A DNA stretch of 64,000 nucleotides from NCBI RefSeq assembly GCF_004664715.2, contig NC_051069.1, positions 78,204,647 to 78,268,646 of the forward strand, read 5' to 3'. The stretch comes from Peromyscus leucopus. Taxonomy: Eukaryota; Chordata; Mammalia; Rodentia; Cricetidae. Positions within the stretch are counted from its first letter, which is position 1, and every line of letters begins with the position of its first letter. The notes beneath the pieces were generated by a model. It worked only from the letters and a program-made list of their open reading frames with translations. It made no database searches and was not told where the DNA came from. Positions 1 through 11,048 of the stretch are shown here, one piece after another. The position numbers and the translations under genes are program-made.

Positions 1-189
1 GAAAAACCTGAGGACACCGCAGGAGGGTCAGACACAAGCCAGCCTTTGTGTGAGGACAGATGCAGGGATCCTAATAAAAATGTCAAAACCCAAACCCATC
101 GGGGAGGCTGCTTCTCAGGACCAGTAATAGATGGTGGATTTGACAGTCAAAACTCTAATTACTGATGATCATCTTAAAAAGATTTAAGG

Positions 190-545
190 AGAAGATGAGT
201 GATCACTTCAATATATGCAGAAAAGGCATTTGGTAAAGTGTGTCATCTATCTTAAAAAACACATTTAGAAAACTAGAAATAAAAATCCATTATTTTGATT
301 TTTAAGTGTTTTTTTTTTATTTTAAATTAAACCCTGGGCCCCAATAATTAGAGAATCTGTATTCTCTTGAAGTATACACAGCTTTACTTAATGCTGGCCT
401 TTAAAACAAGACTCAATAAATCAGGAAGAATTGAAATTATACTAAATGTACTATCTGATCACAGAAAAAAAATTCTACTATTTGGAAATTAAACATAAAA
501 CAGAGACCCTTCTAAATAACCCAATTTTGAAATTTAGCATGTGCT
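190..545 (+). mobile_element. Old L1 ORF2 fragments
   Basis: Two diverged pieces of LINE-1 ORF2 in sense orientation. Bases 190-250 resemble the part of the reverse transcriptase region that reads 'atgcagaaaaggcatttg'. Bases 337-545 resemble the stretch just after the endonuclease domain, with 'gaattgaaattatacta' and 'tttggaaattaaac' as landmarks. The two pieces are in the wrong order for an intact element, so the copy is rearranged or there are two copies. No open frame remains. Confidence 0.6.
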
Positions 546-599
546 TGAATCGAGTTATAATTTTTTAAATGGCATCAGAACTTATGATATGCAGATAAA

Positions 600-780
600 A
601 TAATTCTTAAAGGAAACCAGTACTGTGGTTGTATATATAAACTGTATATATACATTGAATTATAATTATATAATGTAATTGTATACATAAAAATAGTATA
701 TGTACATACGTATTTCTATAAGTGTCCTGCTTTTTTATCTTTTACCATTTCCTTGTGTTAAGGTCATTTTTTTAAAGTGT
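600..780. repeat. AT-rich segment repeated at 2095-2180
   Basis: AT-rich DNA. Its right half (about 690-770) reappears in the same orientation at 2110-2180, sharing blocks such as 'ttttaccatttccttgtg', at roughly three bases in four. The parent repeat family is not recognised. Confidence 0.45.
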
Positions 781-1724
781 CTATAAGAGGTTACAGTAGT
801 GACTGGGTCTCTCCATGGAGGGTGGAAACACACTGGGATTGGCTTCTGCTATCGCTGCTCTCTAAAACTTCCTCAGGAGGCTCTAAGCAAGAACCAAGAG
901 AAGAAAATGAAGGCAGTAAAACGGAAGGTAACAATGGGCTTACTCACACATAGGATGATCACATCAAAAAAATGATTGATGACAATTAGAGCTTACTGCT
1001 CTCACATGGTTGCTGTGTGGGAGAATGAGTTCTGAACAGTTAGATGGGTGCTTCTCGCTCAGGATGTCTTGAGGCTGTGGCCACAGGAACGGTAGACTAC
1101 AGACAAAGGACCAGCTTCCCAAGCAGCTCACTACATGCCTGGCTGGCCAGGCAGTCTGTTGCAAACGACCAGGGGCCTCAGTTCATCACTTATCAGTAGT
1201 CCAGCAGAGTTACTTGAATATGCCCATGGGCAGCAGCTGTCTTTCCCCGAGCATGAGATCCAGGAGAGAGCAAAGAGAAGGCCTCTATGCTGTTTGTGAT
1301 CTAGTCTTAAGTACTCTTAATTGACTAAGCCTGTACACTCAAAGAGGGATATTAAAGAACACGAGGAAGGTACCACCTTCTAAAGGGTGAGTAAAGACTA
1401 TGTGGACCGGTTTTAATACCGCAGTAATAGATGTCAATTTTATTATTCTCTCCAAAAAAAAAAAAAAAGAGTGTGAGCTTTTTTGATTCTACTGTGGTTT
1501 TGTGTCCTGTTAACTCTATTTTTTTTTTTCTACTTTCTTTGAAGTTAACTTGTGTTCTTTTATTTAATGTCTTGAGCTGGCTACACATAGCACTGGCAAA
1601 TCCATTTTGGCTTGTGATGCACAAAACCACAATGCTGATTTCCTCTAAGGATGGTTTAATCTGTGTCTCATAAGTTCTGATGCCATTTTAAAAATCATAA
1701 CTTGATTCAAATATACACTACATT
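781..1724. other. No recognised gene or repeat
   Basis: Only short A and T runs near 1455-1467 and 1521-1530 are evident. The 80- and 92-codon frames here overlap each other on opposite strands and resemble no known protein. Confidence 0.5.
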
Positions 1725-1960
1725 TCATAATTGGGTTACTTAGAAGGTTCTTTGTTTTATGTTTAATTTCCAAATAGAAATTTTTCTGTGATCAAATTAT
1801 ATATTTAGTATAATTTCAGTTCTTTCTGACTGGTTGCATCTTGTTTTAGAGCCTAGCATTAAGTAAAGTGGTATATGCTTCAAGAGAATGCATATTCTTT
1901 AATTGTCAGGGTCCATTGTTTGATAGACATAGATTAGATAAAACTTAATTGTTACTTAAT

Positions 1961-1962
<2 letters not shown>
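1725..1962 (-). mobile_element. Old L1 ORF2 fragment, antisense
   Basis: This is the reverse complement of the ORF2 segment found at 337-545, about four bases in five identical by eye. It continues further into ORF2 toward 1960. It contains multiple breaks and no open frame. Confidence 0.6.

Positions 1963-2014
<52 letters not shown>
1963..2014 (-). repeat. Poly(T)52 with flanking direct repeats
   Basis: A pure run of 52 T. It is flanked by 'gttacttaattc' at 1951-1962 and 'gttatcttaattc' at 2015-2027, which match except for one inserted base. This is the form expected when an L1-mediated insertion delivers only a poly(A) tail, read here on the opposite strand. Confidence 0.7.
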
Positions 2015-2015
<1 letters not shown>

Positions 2016-2034
2016 TTATCTTAATTCTTATATA

Positions 2035-2090
2035 TAAGCTTGCCAGACATAGCAAATAAAAATAAAAGATGCCCAGTTTAAACTGAACAG
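2035..2090. repeat. Fragment of an old mammalian L1-type 3' end
   Basis: The words 'agcaaataaaaataaaag' and 'gatgcccagttta' are typical of an old, widespread mammalian repeat, probably an L1M 3' end. The fragment is short, so the family is tentative. Confidence 0.35.
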
Positions 2091-2282
2091 CATATAGACA
2101 GAAAATTGTATATATACATATGTATTAATATAAATGTTCTGCTTTATATTTTACCATTTTCTTGTGTTAAAATCTACATTGCTTTACATACTCATACCAC
2201 TATAAAAAAATTATGGTCTTCATGAATGTACAGCAAGTATCTTAAAGGCTGAGCTGTTTCTCTATGCTCCCCTAAGATGGTT

Positions 2283-2284
<2 letters not shown>

Positions 2285-2360
<76 letters not shown>
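2285..2360 (-). repeat. Poly(T)76 with flanking direct repeats
   Basis: A pure run of 76 T, flanked by 'atggttcc' plus Ts at 2277-2284 and by 'atggttcctttt' at 2366-2377. Only 'attaa' separates the tract from the right repeat, so the insertion carries essentially no body sequence. Confidence 0.7.
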
Positions 2361-2362
<2 letters not shown>

Positions 2363-2554
2363 TAAATGGTTCCTTTTATTAACATAAAGCAATTATGCAA
2401 AGCAATGGATTTAACTATGGAATTGTCACATATATACATAAGGTACTATGATCATGTTTACTGCTACAGCATGCACTGGAGGGCTGAAGTGCACAAAAAG
2501 GCCTACTTGTTCCTTGATTTGCAATCCATTTATACTGAGTGTTTATCCCATTCA

Positions 2555-2680
2555 CAAAGGCAGAATCCCCATGACTGAATCACTTCTCAAAAGGCCATAC
2601 CTTCCCACTGCATCTCGAGGGTTAAGTTTCAATAAACATTTTGGAAGGGCCCCAAACCTTAATATACATTGTTCTCTAAG
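2555..2680 (-). mobile_element. MaLR LTR fragment (MLT1/MST-like)
   Basis: The run 'ccccatgactgaatcac...ccttcccactgc...tttggaagggcccc' follows the antisense 5' part of MLT1/MST-type LTRs. Both ends of the element are missing. Confidence 0.5.
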
Positions 2681-2924
2681 TCGACAATTGGTACAGGTGC
2701 AGTGGGGGATGGTTTGTCCTTGTGACCTCTGAGTCTTCAACTATCTAGAGAATGGCTAGAGGCTTGACTTGTGTTGTATAGCTGGGAAATCAGCTTTGGC
2801 AATCAATTGCTCCAAGCGGCCATCCCCTCATGCTTAACAGGAACTGGCCTTTCAGAAGTTGAACATCTTATATAAAAGCTGCATTCTAAGTAAAAAAATG
2901 AGAGCCACAAGACATATTCATCTG
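2681..2924. other. No recognised feature
   Basis: Mixed-composition DNA without a recognisable gene or repeat. Confidence 0.4.
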
Positions 2925-3335
2925 TTGTTGAATGCAGACATGTTTATAACCACTGTGTATTCTGATAGGTTGACCCCTTCATCATTTAAATGTTCATTTG
3001 TCTCTAGTAATATCTTCTTCAAAGTCTGTTGTGCCTGAGCCTAGAGTCAATTCATCTCTCTTTCAGTACCTGTTTGTGTCATATACAGATATATACGGTT
3101 TTACTTTTTTGTGTTATTGGATTTAAAGTATATTTTTCTCTGAGGAGGATAAAATTGGATTGTGTTTATCAATCTATTCTGTCAATATCTTCTTTTAGGC
3201 TAGAACATTTAATTCATTCATACCAATGGAAAAGGTAAAATTTAGACTTATCATTTTAGTATTTTTTTAAATATGTCTGCTATTCTTTTTGTTTCCCTGT
3301 TCCTTCATTTTACCTGGCTTCTTTTGTGCTAAAAG
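2925..3335 (-). mobile_element. Old L1 fragment, antisense
   Basis: T-rich sequence that follows the antisense of an L1 internal region. Landmarks are 'ttgaccccttcatcatt', 'tctattctgtcaatatctt' and 'catttaattcattcatacc'. It is heavily diverged with no open frame, and may belong to the same old insertion as 1725-1962. Confidence 0.65.
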
Positions 3336-3864
3336 GATAGTTTCCCAGGGTTGAGGGTGAATAATAACCAAAATATGTTGTGTAGAATTCTCAAAGAAAT
3401 AATAAAAACATTTCAAAAGTTTCTAGAGTCTCACTATTATTCTTGTCGCCCTTACTATCCAGTTGGATGATTTCCCTACCCACCAAGGTACTCCAAAGCA
3501 CAGGGGCTCAAGATTTCAGTAATGGGTCCATGACCTATTGGATGTTTCTGAGGTGTCCTTTCATATGGAATCATGCAGTTTTCAATACTAAGTTGGGAGA
3601 AAAATATGTATTCAAACTCCCTCCATTTTCCTTTCCAAGTCTAGGAAGAATCTCACCTTAAGAACCCCCAAACAGGAAGGAATGTGATCACATAACCATG
3701 TAAGTCCAGAAGAACTCAAGCAAAAACTCAGGCCTTGTGACTTCCCCAAAGTTTAGCTCAGTGAATGGTGATTTCCATTCATTAGCTCTGCATCACTTCA
3801 ACAACTATCTGAAATAATTAGCTTATAAAGACAGGGAATTTAAGTTGGTTTACAGATGATTATT
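3336..3864. other. No recognised feature
   Basis: No gene, RNA gene or repeat was recognised in this stretch. Confidence 0.4.
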
Positions 3865-3948
3865 GGCTTATGCATTACTGGGAATAGTACCCAGGGCTTC
3901 CCTCATGCAAGACAAATGTTCTACTACTGAGCTACATTACTGGCCTCT
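3865..3948 (-). mobile_element. ID/B4-type tRNA-derived SINE fragment
   Basis: On the minus strand it reads 'atgtagctcagtagtagaac' and later 'ccctgggtactattccc', the A-box and B-box halves of the ID-type SINE head. It is diverged, with no clear tail. Confidence 0.65.
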
Positions 3949-4735
3949 TCATTCATTTTGGAGGGACTAGTCCATGATCAGTTGGCCCCTTTCTTTTGGG
4001 GCCTGGGGGGAGGCAGCACATAATAATATGAGGCACATGGCAGAGCAAAACTGCTCACCTCATAGCCAAGATATGAAAAGGACAGGGAGAAGAAGATACT
4101 GAGATCTCATAGACCACTTCAAGGCCCTCAACATTCTGCAGAGCCCCCATGAGTCCCTATATCTTAAAGTTTCTACCATCTCTCAGTGATGGTAGCACCA
4201 TCGAACCACATTGCTTCCAGAACTGAGGCTCCAGAGGATGAGGCAGAGTTCTCATCCTCAGGTTGTCTCCTCTATTTCTTTATTCTTTGCTCTACACTTG
4301 GGGGGGGTTGGTGAGCTTACTTGCTGAATTTCTCAGGCTCCAAATGTCCTAAACTAATGACAATAAATAATGAGAGACTAGAGAGTAGGACCACGGGGGA
4401 AACAGAGTATTTCTCTCCTACGTCCTCTGATTCAGGTGGTGTTTTTACTCTCTGGTCCCAAATTCCACCAGACTGGCCTTCCTAAGCTCTGTTAGCACTC
4501 TTTGTCCATCCAGCCTGAAAACATGAATGATGCTGGTTTCACCTCACTGTTCTCCTAGCTCTTCGCCAACTATAACCACTTATCTGCATTCAACTCATCC
4601 CACCATACCCTGATCTTAGTCTAATATTCAATCACATGTCTTATGAAACAAAAATATTACAACACACATGTGATACCTCAGTAAAACCCCCCACTCTATC
4701 CCCTACAGACAAAGAGAAGCTTAAACCAGGATTCC
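3949..4735. other. No recognised feature
   Basis: Mixed-composition DNA. The 70-codon frame at 4636-4848 runs into the LTR fragment that follows and resembles no known protein. Confidence 0.4.
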
Positions 4736-5030
4736 TAAGTGTAGATAAGAACTTAGACCCCTTTTCCCCAGGTGGCTGTATCTGCTACAGGGACTTTGGA
4801 AAAGAGTCAGGATATTCGACCAAAAGACTAAAAAGGGAGGTGGGTTAAAATAAATTATATGGTCTGTGCCTTTAAGAACTAGCCTCATAAAGAAAGGGGA
4901 GGCTCCTTCTCCCCACCTCCCTGCTGTGAGTGAGAGATTTGGAAGAGCCTCCTGGAGACTTAGAAAACACCTTACTTTTGCATTCTGTACCTAAAGTATT
5001 CAGTGGCTGCTTTGGGGACTGTGATCCAGG
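4736..5030 (+). mobile_element. Retroviral-type LTR fragment, copy 1 (diverged)
   Basis: This stretch parallels the LTR at 5048-5441. It shows 'agagtcaggatattcg', then 'cctttaagaactagcctc' where copy 2 has 'gcctataaaaactaactt'. It then has 'acttttgcattctg' and 'tgctttggggactgtgatcc' where copy 2 has 'gctgttgcattctgg' and 'tctttgggggtcac'. The TATA-like motif has decayed. Confidence 0.45.
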
Positions 5031-5047
5031 CCAGGCCAGTTTCAAGT

Positions 5048-5441
5048 CCCAGAAATGATGGCGCCAGCCCCAGGAACAAAAGAACAGAGTCAGGATGTCT
5101 GATGGTAACCAATTAACCACGAGATGCCCTCTCCAGAGATAACAAGACCAGACCCCGGAGATGAGTGTAAAACTCCTGACAGGGCAAACAATAAGATAAA
5201 ATAAGGTAAAGTCCAGGCCGGGAAAAACTTGACCAATCAAGATGGACCCGTACTAACCCCTCCCCTCTAAGAAATTTTATGGTTTTGCCTATAAAAACTA
5301 ACTTCCCAAGAAAGAGGCACTCCTCCTGCCTCACTGTATTGGGTGTAGGATGAGTCCTGTCTAGACTTGTATCTGCAGAATAAACCTTGCTGTTGCATTC
5401 TGGATATACAAAGGTCTACGGTGGTCTCTTTGGGGGTCACA
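5048..5441 (+). mobile_element. Retroviral-type (class I, gamma-like) LTR, copy 2
   Basis: Promoter-like order typical of a gamma-type LTR: CCAAT near 5233, a TATA motif 'ctataaaa' near 5289-5296, then AATAAA at 5379-5384. The U5-like end is 'ggtctctttgggggtca'. No coding part follows; an (AC)n tract begins just downstream. Class I is inferred from layout and U5 style. Confidence 0.6.
5289..5296 (+). promoter_or_regulatory. TATA-like motif of the LTR
   Basis: 'ctataaaa', about 50 bases after a CCAAT motif and about 85 bases before AATAAA, the spacing of a retroviral U3-R. Activity cannot be judged. Confidence 0.4.
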
Positions 5442-5450
5442 ATCTGGCAT

Positions 5451-5451
<1 letters not shown>

Positions 5452-5499
<48 letters not shown>
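5452..5499 (+). repeat. (AC)n microsatellite
   Basis: About 24 uninterrupted AC units immediately after the LTR end. Confidence 0.95.
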
Positions 5500-5505
<6 letters not shown>

Positions 5506-6060
5506 TGCCTCAGATGCACACATATTTTGTTTACAGCTTCAGGATGCTGCCAGACTCCTTGCAGTCCTCTAGCCATTGAATTAAGATCATACACTCTGCT
5601 CTGTACATTGGTAAACCATGAGTTTTAAGGTGCATTTTTCCAAATTGATAACTTACTCAGTCACGTGTATTCTTACATTGTTCCCTGTTGACATCAAAAG
5701 CTCAGATCTACCTCTAACTGGCTCACCCCACTGAGTCAGCCACAGTCCTAGAACCAGATTCCTTTCAGTTCAGATGCAAATTAGAGGAATGACCTTTGCA
5801 AATGAGCCTCTCCAATCAAACCTTTAGGCTAGAACATTGGGATGCTGCCAGGTAGCCTTTTGACCTGGATGTTGCCAGCAAAATATCCCTGGAAAAATAA
5901 TCACTGTTTATTTAGAGAGTGAAGCATTTATTCTCTGTACAGGAAAAGCATTCACCTTGCTATGAAGCATCACTGCTCCTTCAGGTGGAAGAAACTTCTG
6001 ATCCCTCCCACTCTCCTAGATCTGAGTTGTTGAGTGCGACTGTGACCTAAAGAATGAACT
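5500..6060. other. No recognised feature
   Basis: No gene or repeat was recognised. Confidence 0.4.
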
Positions 6061-6062
6061 CC

Positions 6063-6174
6063 TGGATCAGGTGTGGTGGTGCATGTTTTCAGTTCCAGCA
6101 CTTGGGAGGTTGAGGCAGGGGTCAGGAATAAGTTTGAGGCCAGTTTGACTGACATAAGACCTTTTTTTTTTTTT
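6063..6174 (+). mobile_element. B1 SINE, old copy
   Basis: Reads 'tcaggtgtggtggtgcatg', 'cagcacttgggaggttgagg' and 'gtttgaggccagtttgac', the body of a B1 element. It ends in a T run rather than an A tail. It is clearly diverged from young B1 copies. Confidence 0.75.
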
Positions 6175-6390
6175 GAAGAGAGAGAGAGTCCTTGCTCATC
6201 CTACTCAGTCTTGTAGCTTGGCTAGAAAAACTTGTGAAATATTTTGAAAGTACCATACTGGTGTTTTATCCTTCCTATCAGTTAAAGTTTCCTGGAAGCC
6301 ATCCCACCATCAAAGGTCCAAGGAAAGAGGAGAAGAAATATCCCCTATAAAGCATATGATGTAGGAGCTGTCTGTATGAGCCAGAAAGAA

Positions 6391-6735
6391 TGTATTAGTT
6401 TTCCATCACTATAACAAAATACCTGAGACAGGCTAGATATACTGGAGAGATGGTTATTTATCTTGCTGCTTTGGAGGTTTAAGGACATAGTGCTGGCAGC
6501 AGTTCAGTTCTGGATTCTAACACATAGACACTCACCACAAATAACCACAGCAAAGAGAAAGTAGAAAGGCCATCCATAACCTCCAAAATACTGTGCATGG
6601 AAGGAGGCAGTGAGCAATGGAAAAGTAGGTAGGGAAACACATGTCCCAACTGTCCCAGCTGAAGTGAAGAGTTAACAGTTTCTTTTCTCAAGACTTCCTC
6701 TGACCATATAGTATCCAGTATATCCTGGAGACCCC
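6391..6735 (-). mobile_element. MaLR-like LTR, antisense
   Basis: Begins 'tgtattagttttccatc' and 'aaaatacctgagac', the reverse complement of the 3' end of MaLR-type LTRs (MST/THE1 style). The homology weakens rightwards. Confidence 0.55.
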
Positions 6736-7620
6736 CAGAAGATCACAGAATTAGCTAACAGTATCAACTGGGAGGTTAAGAGGGCATAAAACTAGCTGTT
6801 TTGTGGCAATGGAATGCTGCAGCTGTGTGTCATATAGCAGACCATCCTGGCCAAGAATCTCTGGGCAACATAGTTCAAGCTTGGAAGACATATAACTACA
6901 GAGAGAGCTGAGCTGAAATAAATAGAGCATGACTTCTGCACCTAGACAAAACCAAGAGGCCAGGCTGTGGCTTCTCACACCAGAGGCTTCTGTCAATCAG
7001 GCACCATTACAGAGTCTGGAAGATCTGAGGAACCAAAGAGTAGCCTGTGTGATGCTGAGGTATCGGCCATCATCTGAGGTCATACAAACTGCCTCTTCCA
7101 TCCTCCAGATGCCACCTTGGACATGAGCAAGATGGAAAGGCATATGAAATACTTGGCCAGAAGAAGCTAGATTCTCTGAGACTATTGAAGATTATTAAGT
7201 CAGATTGTTCCCTTGTATCAGTTGTTTCTTTGGTAATATGTCTGTCACTTGCAAACTTTCATTCCTGATGTGAATTGATAATAGAGAATGGGATTGGGTC
7301 TGAGTCAGTTGTCCTTAAGCCATTCCCCGGAAGATGTCAGATACTGCATTTATGGAAGAGAGTTTCCCTCAGTGAGAGGTTAACAGGCCTGGCTGGAGAT
7401 AACTCTCACAGAGTTCTCTCCCGAGAAAATTATTGAGAAGCATGAAAGGTGTCTTTTCACAATCACACAAACTCCTTTCCCTCCACAGGGGGATTGGGAA
7501 GGAGATGCTATGAGCCCAAACTGGCTCTAGCTGGATGGGGAGAGCTATAAACTCTTCTAAACTTTTCAGCTATCAATTGTAGATCAGAACACATCTCACA
7601 TGGCCAAGTAAATAGCTGAC
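6736..7620. other. No recognised feature
   Basis: No gene or repeat family was recognised. Confidence 0.4.
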
Positions 7621-7646
7621 AGAAAAAAAAAAAAAAAAAAAAAAAA
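7621..7646 (+). repeat. Poly(A) tract
   Basis: About 25 consecutive A with no recognisable SINE or LINE body attached on its left. Confidence 0.85.
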
Positions 7647-8165
7647 CAGAAAAGCAGACAAATCCAAGTCCTTTGACCATTCTGTGCTTTCATATGTCTT
7701 CCCTGTCCTTAAGGTCATGAGTTGAGGCTCAGTTCTGGCCTGGGGCAAGACAGAAGTCACTCACTTGGGTCAGACCCTTGTTGGAGTTCTTGAGACAAAT
7801 CAGGCATAAGATCTATGCCCAAGGAGCTTCTGAACCAGTGTTATCCAGTCCCACAACCTCATGCTTGTCTCTTTCCCCTTTGATACTGGTGAGTAAACCT
7901 CTCCTTAGTAGAAAGGGCTTGGATACAGAATCTTATACCTAGAATGAGTGAGCCAAATGCCCGGGATAGTTGGTTCATGCACTATTCAGTGAGCATATCG
8001 AGTAAGGTCTAGAGAAACTACTGTGCTGCCTTGCTATAGCTTTGCACAGTGGGCTTTGGTAGCTGGTATGGATCAATTAATGCTGCTCTATGTGGGTGGA
8101 GGACGGAGGAGTGAGCACAGTATAGCTCAAGGTTGAGGCAGTCTGTAGTCACAAATATCTTCTTT
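7647..8165. other. No recognised feature
   Basis: No gene or repeat family was recognised. Confidence 0.4.
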
Positions 8166-8372
8166 GAGGGAGGCTATAATTTTTTTTCTTAAGGCCTTCA
8201 GCTAATTGAACACACGTTATGGAGAATCATCTGTTTCCCAAAAAGTCCACTGGTTAAAATGTTAACTTCATCTAGAAAATACCTTCACAGAAACATCCAG
8301 ACTATGTTTCACCAAATATTTGGGTCTTGTGGCCCAGCCAAGTTGACACATAAACTTAAGTGACACAAAGGA
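8166..8372 (-). mobile_element. Old mammalian LTR, antisense
   Basis: Contains 'ccttcagctaattgaacac', 'catctagaaaatacc', 'ttcacagaaacatccag' and the terminal words 'cccagccaagttgacacat'. On the minus strand this is an LTR that opens with 'atgtgtcaacttggctgg'. The same family recurs at 37775-37975. I assign it to the ERVL/MaLR class only loosely. Confidence 0.6.
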
Positions 8373-8392
8373 ATGAAGGCTCCGCTGGTGTA

Positions 8393-8400
8393 TGACGTCA
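8393..8400. promoter_or_regulatory. Perfect CRE-type palindrome
   Basis: TGACGTCA, the full cAMP-response-element octamer, within an 80-base patch that has five CpGs (8380-8455). A single motif of this length may occur by chance. Confidence 0.25.
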
Positions 8401-11045
8401 TGGTGAGCCCAAACCACTAGTCCGCACTAGGATATTAGTGACGGGCAGCAACGGAACATTCTCTAACCTCCCCTGACTATTCCATAAGGACTCAATCAGG
8501 TGAGAGATACCTTTTGGAGGTTAATCACAAAGAAAGCCTTTCTGGAACACAGTGGGAAAGATTCAGGGAACTGAAGCCTAAACTGGACAGACATGAAGAA
8601 AACGTCTGGCTATGTATATGAACTCAGCAGTGTATAAACTTAGATAAGTTTCCAGGCTCTGCCAGGCTGCAGAACCCACCAGGGGAAGTGAGAGAGTGAA
8701 GAAAGGACAGATCCAGAAAAGCTGGGGTCAGGTGGTCTGGGTTCTCTGATGGAGAAGCCACAGTACCCCCCAAAGCCCAGCATGCTAATATATACAGTTG
8801 ACTAAGGAGAAAAAGAATTATTAATACAAATAAACAAGGAGGAGGGATTATTATGTATAGTTGAACAAAGTGTAGCTTATCTCAGTAGGAGCAGTCTCTG
8901 TGTAGGAAAAATTTTCAAGATGTAACCAACCAGGGGAGAGAGGGGAATTTTCTGCACATAGTCAACATTTGTGTGCGGACACAAAGAAGGCTTTGCTATT
9001 GTTCTGAGCTTCTTCCATATTAAACAATACATATTCACTCAGAACTTTACTCCCACCCTACAGTGAGTGGAGCAAGGACAGGCTGCCCCTCACTTTCTGG
9101 CTGCCCCTCACTTTCTGCCTCCTTGAAGTGAAACTCTGTGTCGCAACTCCCACCCATTGGGCAAAGTAGCTCTGGTTGGTAGAGAAAGTAAATGGACATA
9201 AAGAAATAGTCTAACCCTTGCACTATCCTTGTCTTTGAGATGGAAATGTTGGTTAGATATTAGCAGGCTTGGAGGACATTGGGGCTGGAACCCCTCCTTC
9301 TGAATCAACAGTCTGTAAAGCTGAGGACTAAAGCTGGCACACTAATTACTGCCCCGAAGAATGGAACCTGAGGTCATATCTCTGACCCTAGGAGGAGATG
9401 TGGTATCCTGAATTGCCCAGAAAGTCATTAAGAGATAATTATCTGAACCTGTTTCCAGGGGCCTTAAACCTCCTAAGATGATTATCTAGCAGGAGAACAA
9501 GGACATACCGTTGCCCTTGTTGTAAGAGTAGATCTAAATGGACCTGACAGCCACCTGGATAGGACACTGTCCCTCAGAAATAAACTTGCCTCTTTTAGAG
9601 CCTTCAGACACAGCATAGAGCCTACATAAAATGTGGGTTTGTACAGTGGCCCCCTTGGCCACTATCCACTTGGTCCCCTCAAGAATGTGCCCTGCTTTAC
9701 CTAACAAATTATTCTCAACTTCTGCCCTTTACTTTGTAGTCTTCTCCCCTCAAACTCCCTGCACCCCAAATCTTGTTACAAGTGATCACAAGCACAAGGA
9801 GCCAATGGATTCCAGAACAAGATCCTGTAACATATCTAGCAGGCAGGATAGATGGTAGGTTGGAGGTTTTGTGGCTCGGTTGGTGAAATTATCTATTCTA
9901 TTGTATTCCATAATTAACAACAGAGAGTAGACTATGCCAGTAGATGAGCATGGGGTGTTGTGAATATCTAAGGAAAGAGACAAAGGAAAGTGACACGAAG
10001 AGGGAAGAGACAGAGGGTAATTCATGGTCAGACTTCTCAGGAGGAGTTCATGGGAGAGGGTAAGTGTGTGCTCTAATAAGAGAAGTGGAACTATTCCAGT
10101 CACGGCTCTCTTCCCTACACCCTTCTCCCTTTTCCTTATTTTCTTTCTCTTTCTAAGGTACAGAGAAAAAAATGCTCATATTTCAAGGACACGTTTACTA
10201 AATCAGTGTTCTATTTGGGCTCTGAGAATCTACAGATGACCTTTTGTTTTTTGGTTGATTCTTATAATCTAAATTCTTTATATAAGTCTTCAAATCTCTG
10301 CATCAATATGCATTCCCTTTCCTCCCTGTTTCTCTGCTCCAACTCCAGGACTGCCAAGACCATAATTTGTCTCTGGGACACAAATACCAAGAAGGACATA
10401 CAAGGAGTGCTCATCCAAAGTGTCTGAAGCCAGGTGTGGATGTGGCTGGCTAGGAGAAATGGGTCCTGAAGATCTGGATATTCAGAATGACCTCTGTACA
10501 GACTCTTGTAAAATGAGGGCTGGTTTCCCTACCTCAGGCTCTAAGCTGAGCCTCAGGAACAAGGTCTATTACTGGACATACACCAGCAACTCTGTGCAAG
10601 ACAGTGTGTGGCCTTGATGCCTTCACCAAATCAGCTCCAAGGTTCCCTGTGAAACATGTGAAAATATCAATGATTGTGTCTGAGGTCACATTGCTGGGGA
10701 ATGGCAGAATGCACTTCAACCAGGGTCTAGATGACACAAAAGAGGAAGATAAGGACAGAGTTCAGCAAAGGTTCTGCCTTACCTGGTGCCTGAGCCATAA
10801 TGGTGAGGAGTAGCATGATGGCCACAGCATGGAGGGTCTCCTCAGAACAGACCCAGGAGGAGGGCTTGGGAGAAAAAAGGAAGCTGCCTTCCAAGACCCA
10901 TGTCATTATGGTAGAGTAGGTTCCTGGTTGCCCCGGGGGGAAAGCACATTTATTATAGGGCTAGTGTGGTTAATGGGTGCACTCAGGCCCTTCACTGGCC
11001 TTGGTTTTCATATAATTGTTCTCCAAGGGAATATCAGTAATCCCA
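8401..11045. other. 2.6 kb without recognised gene or repeat
   Basis: Mixed-composition DNA. A short direct duplication, 'ggctgcccctcactttct' twice near 9080-9117, is the only local structure noted. The frames of up to 105 codons have no familiar domain. Confidence 0.4.
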
Positions 11046-11048
11046 GAT

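Noticed and set aside
10640..10860. Possible minus-strand leader exon (ATG, short hydrophobic run, then 'accaggtaagg') with an acceptor-like 'tgtgtcatctag' further on
   Set aside because: The downstream sequence has stops in all useful frames and no recognisable immunoglobulin-like or other domain; the splice-like words are too short to carry the call.
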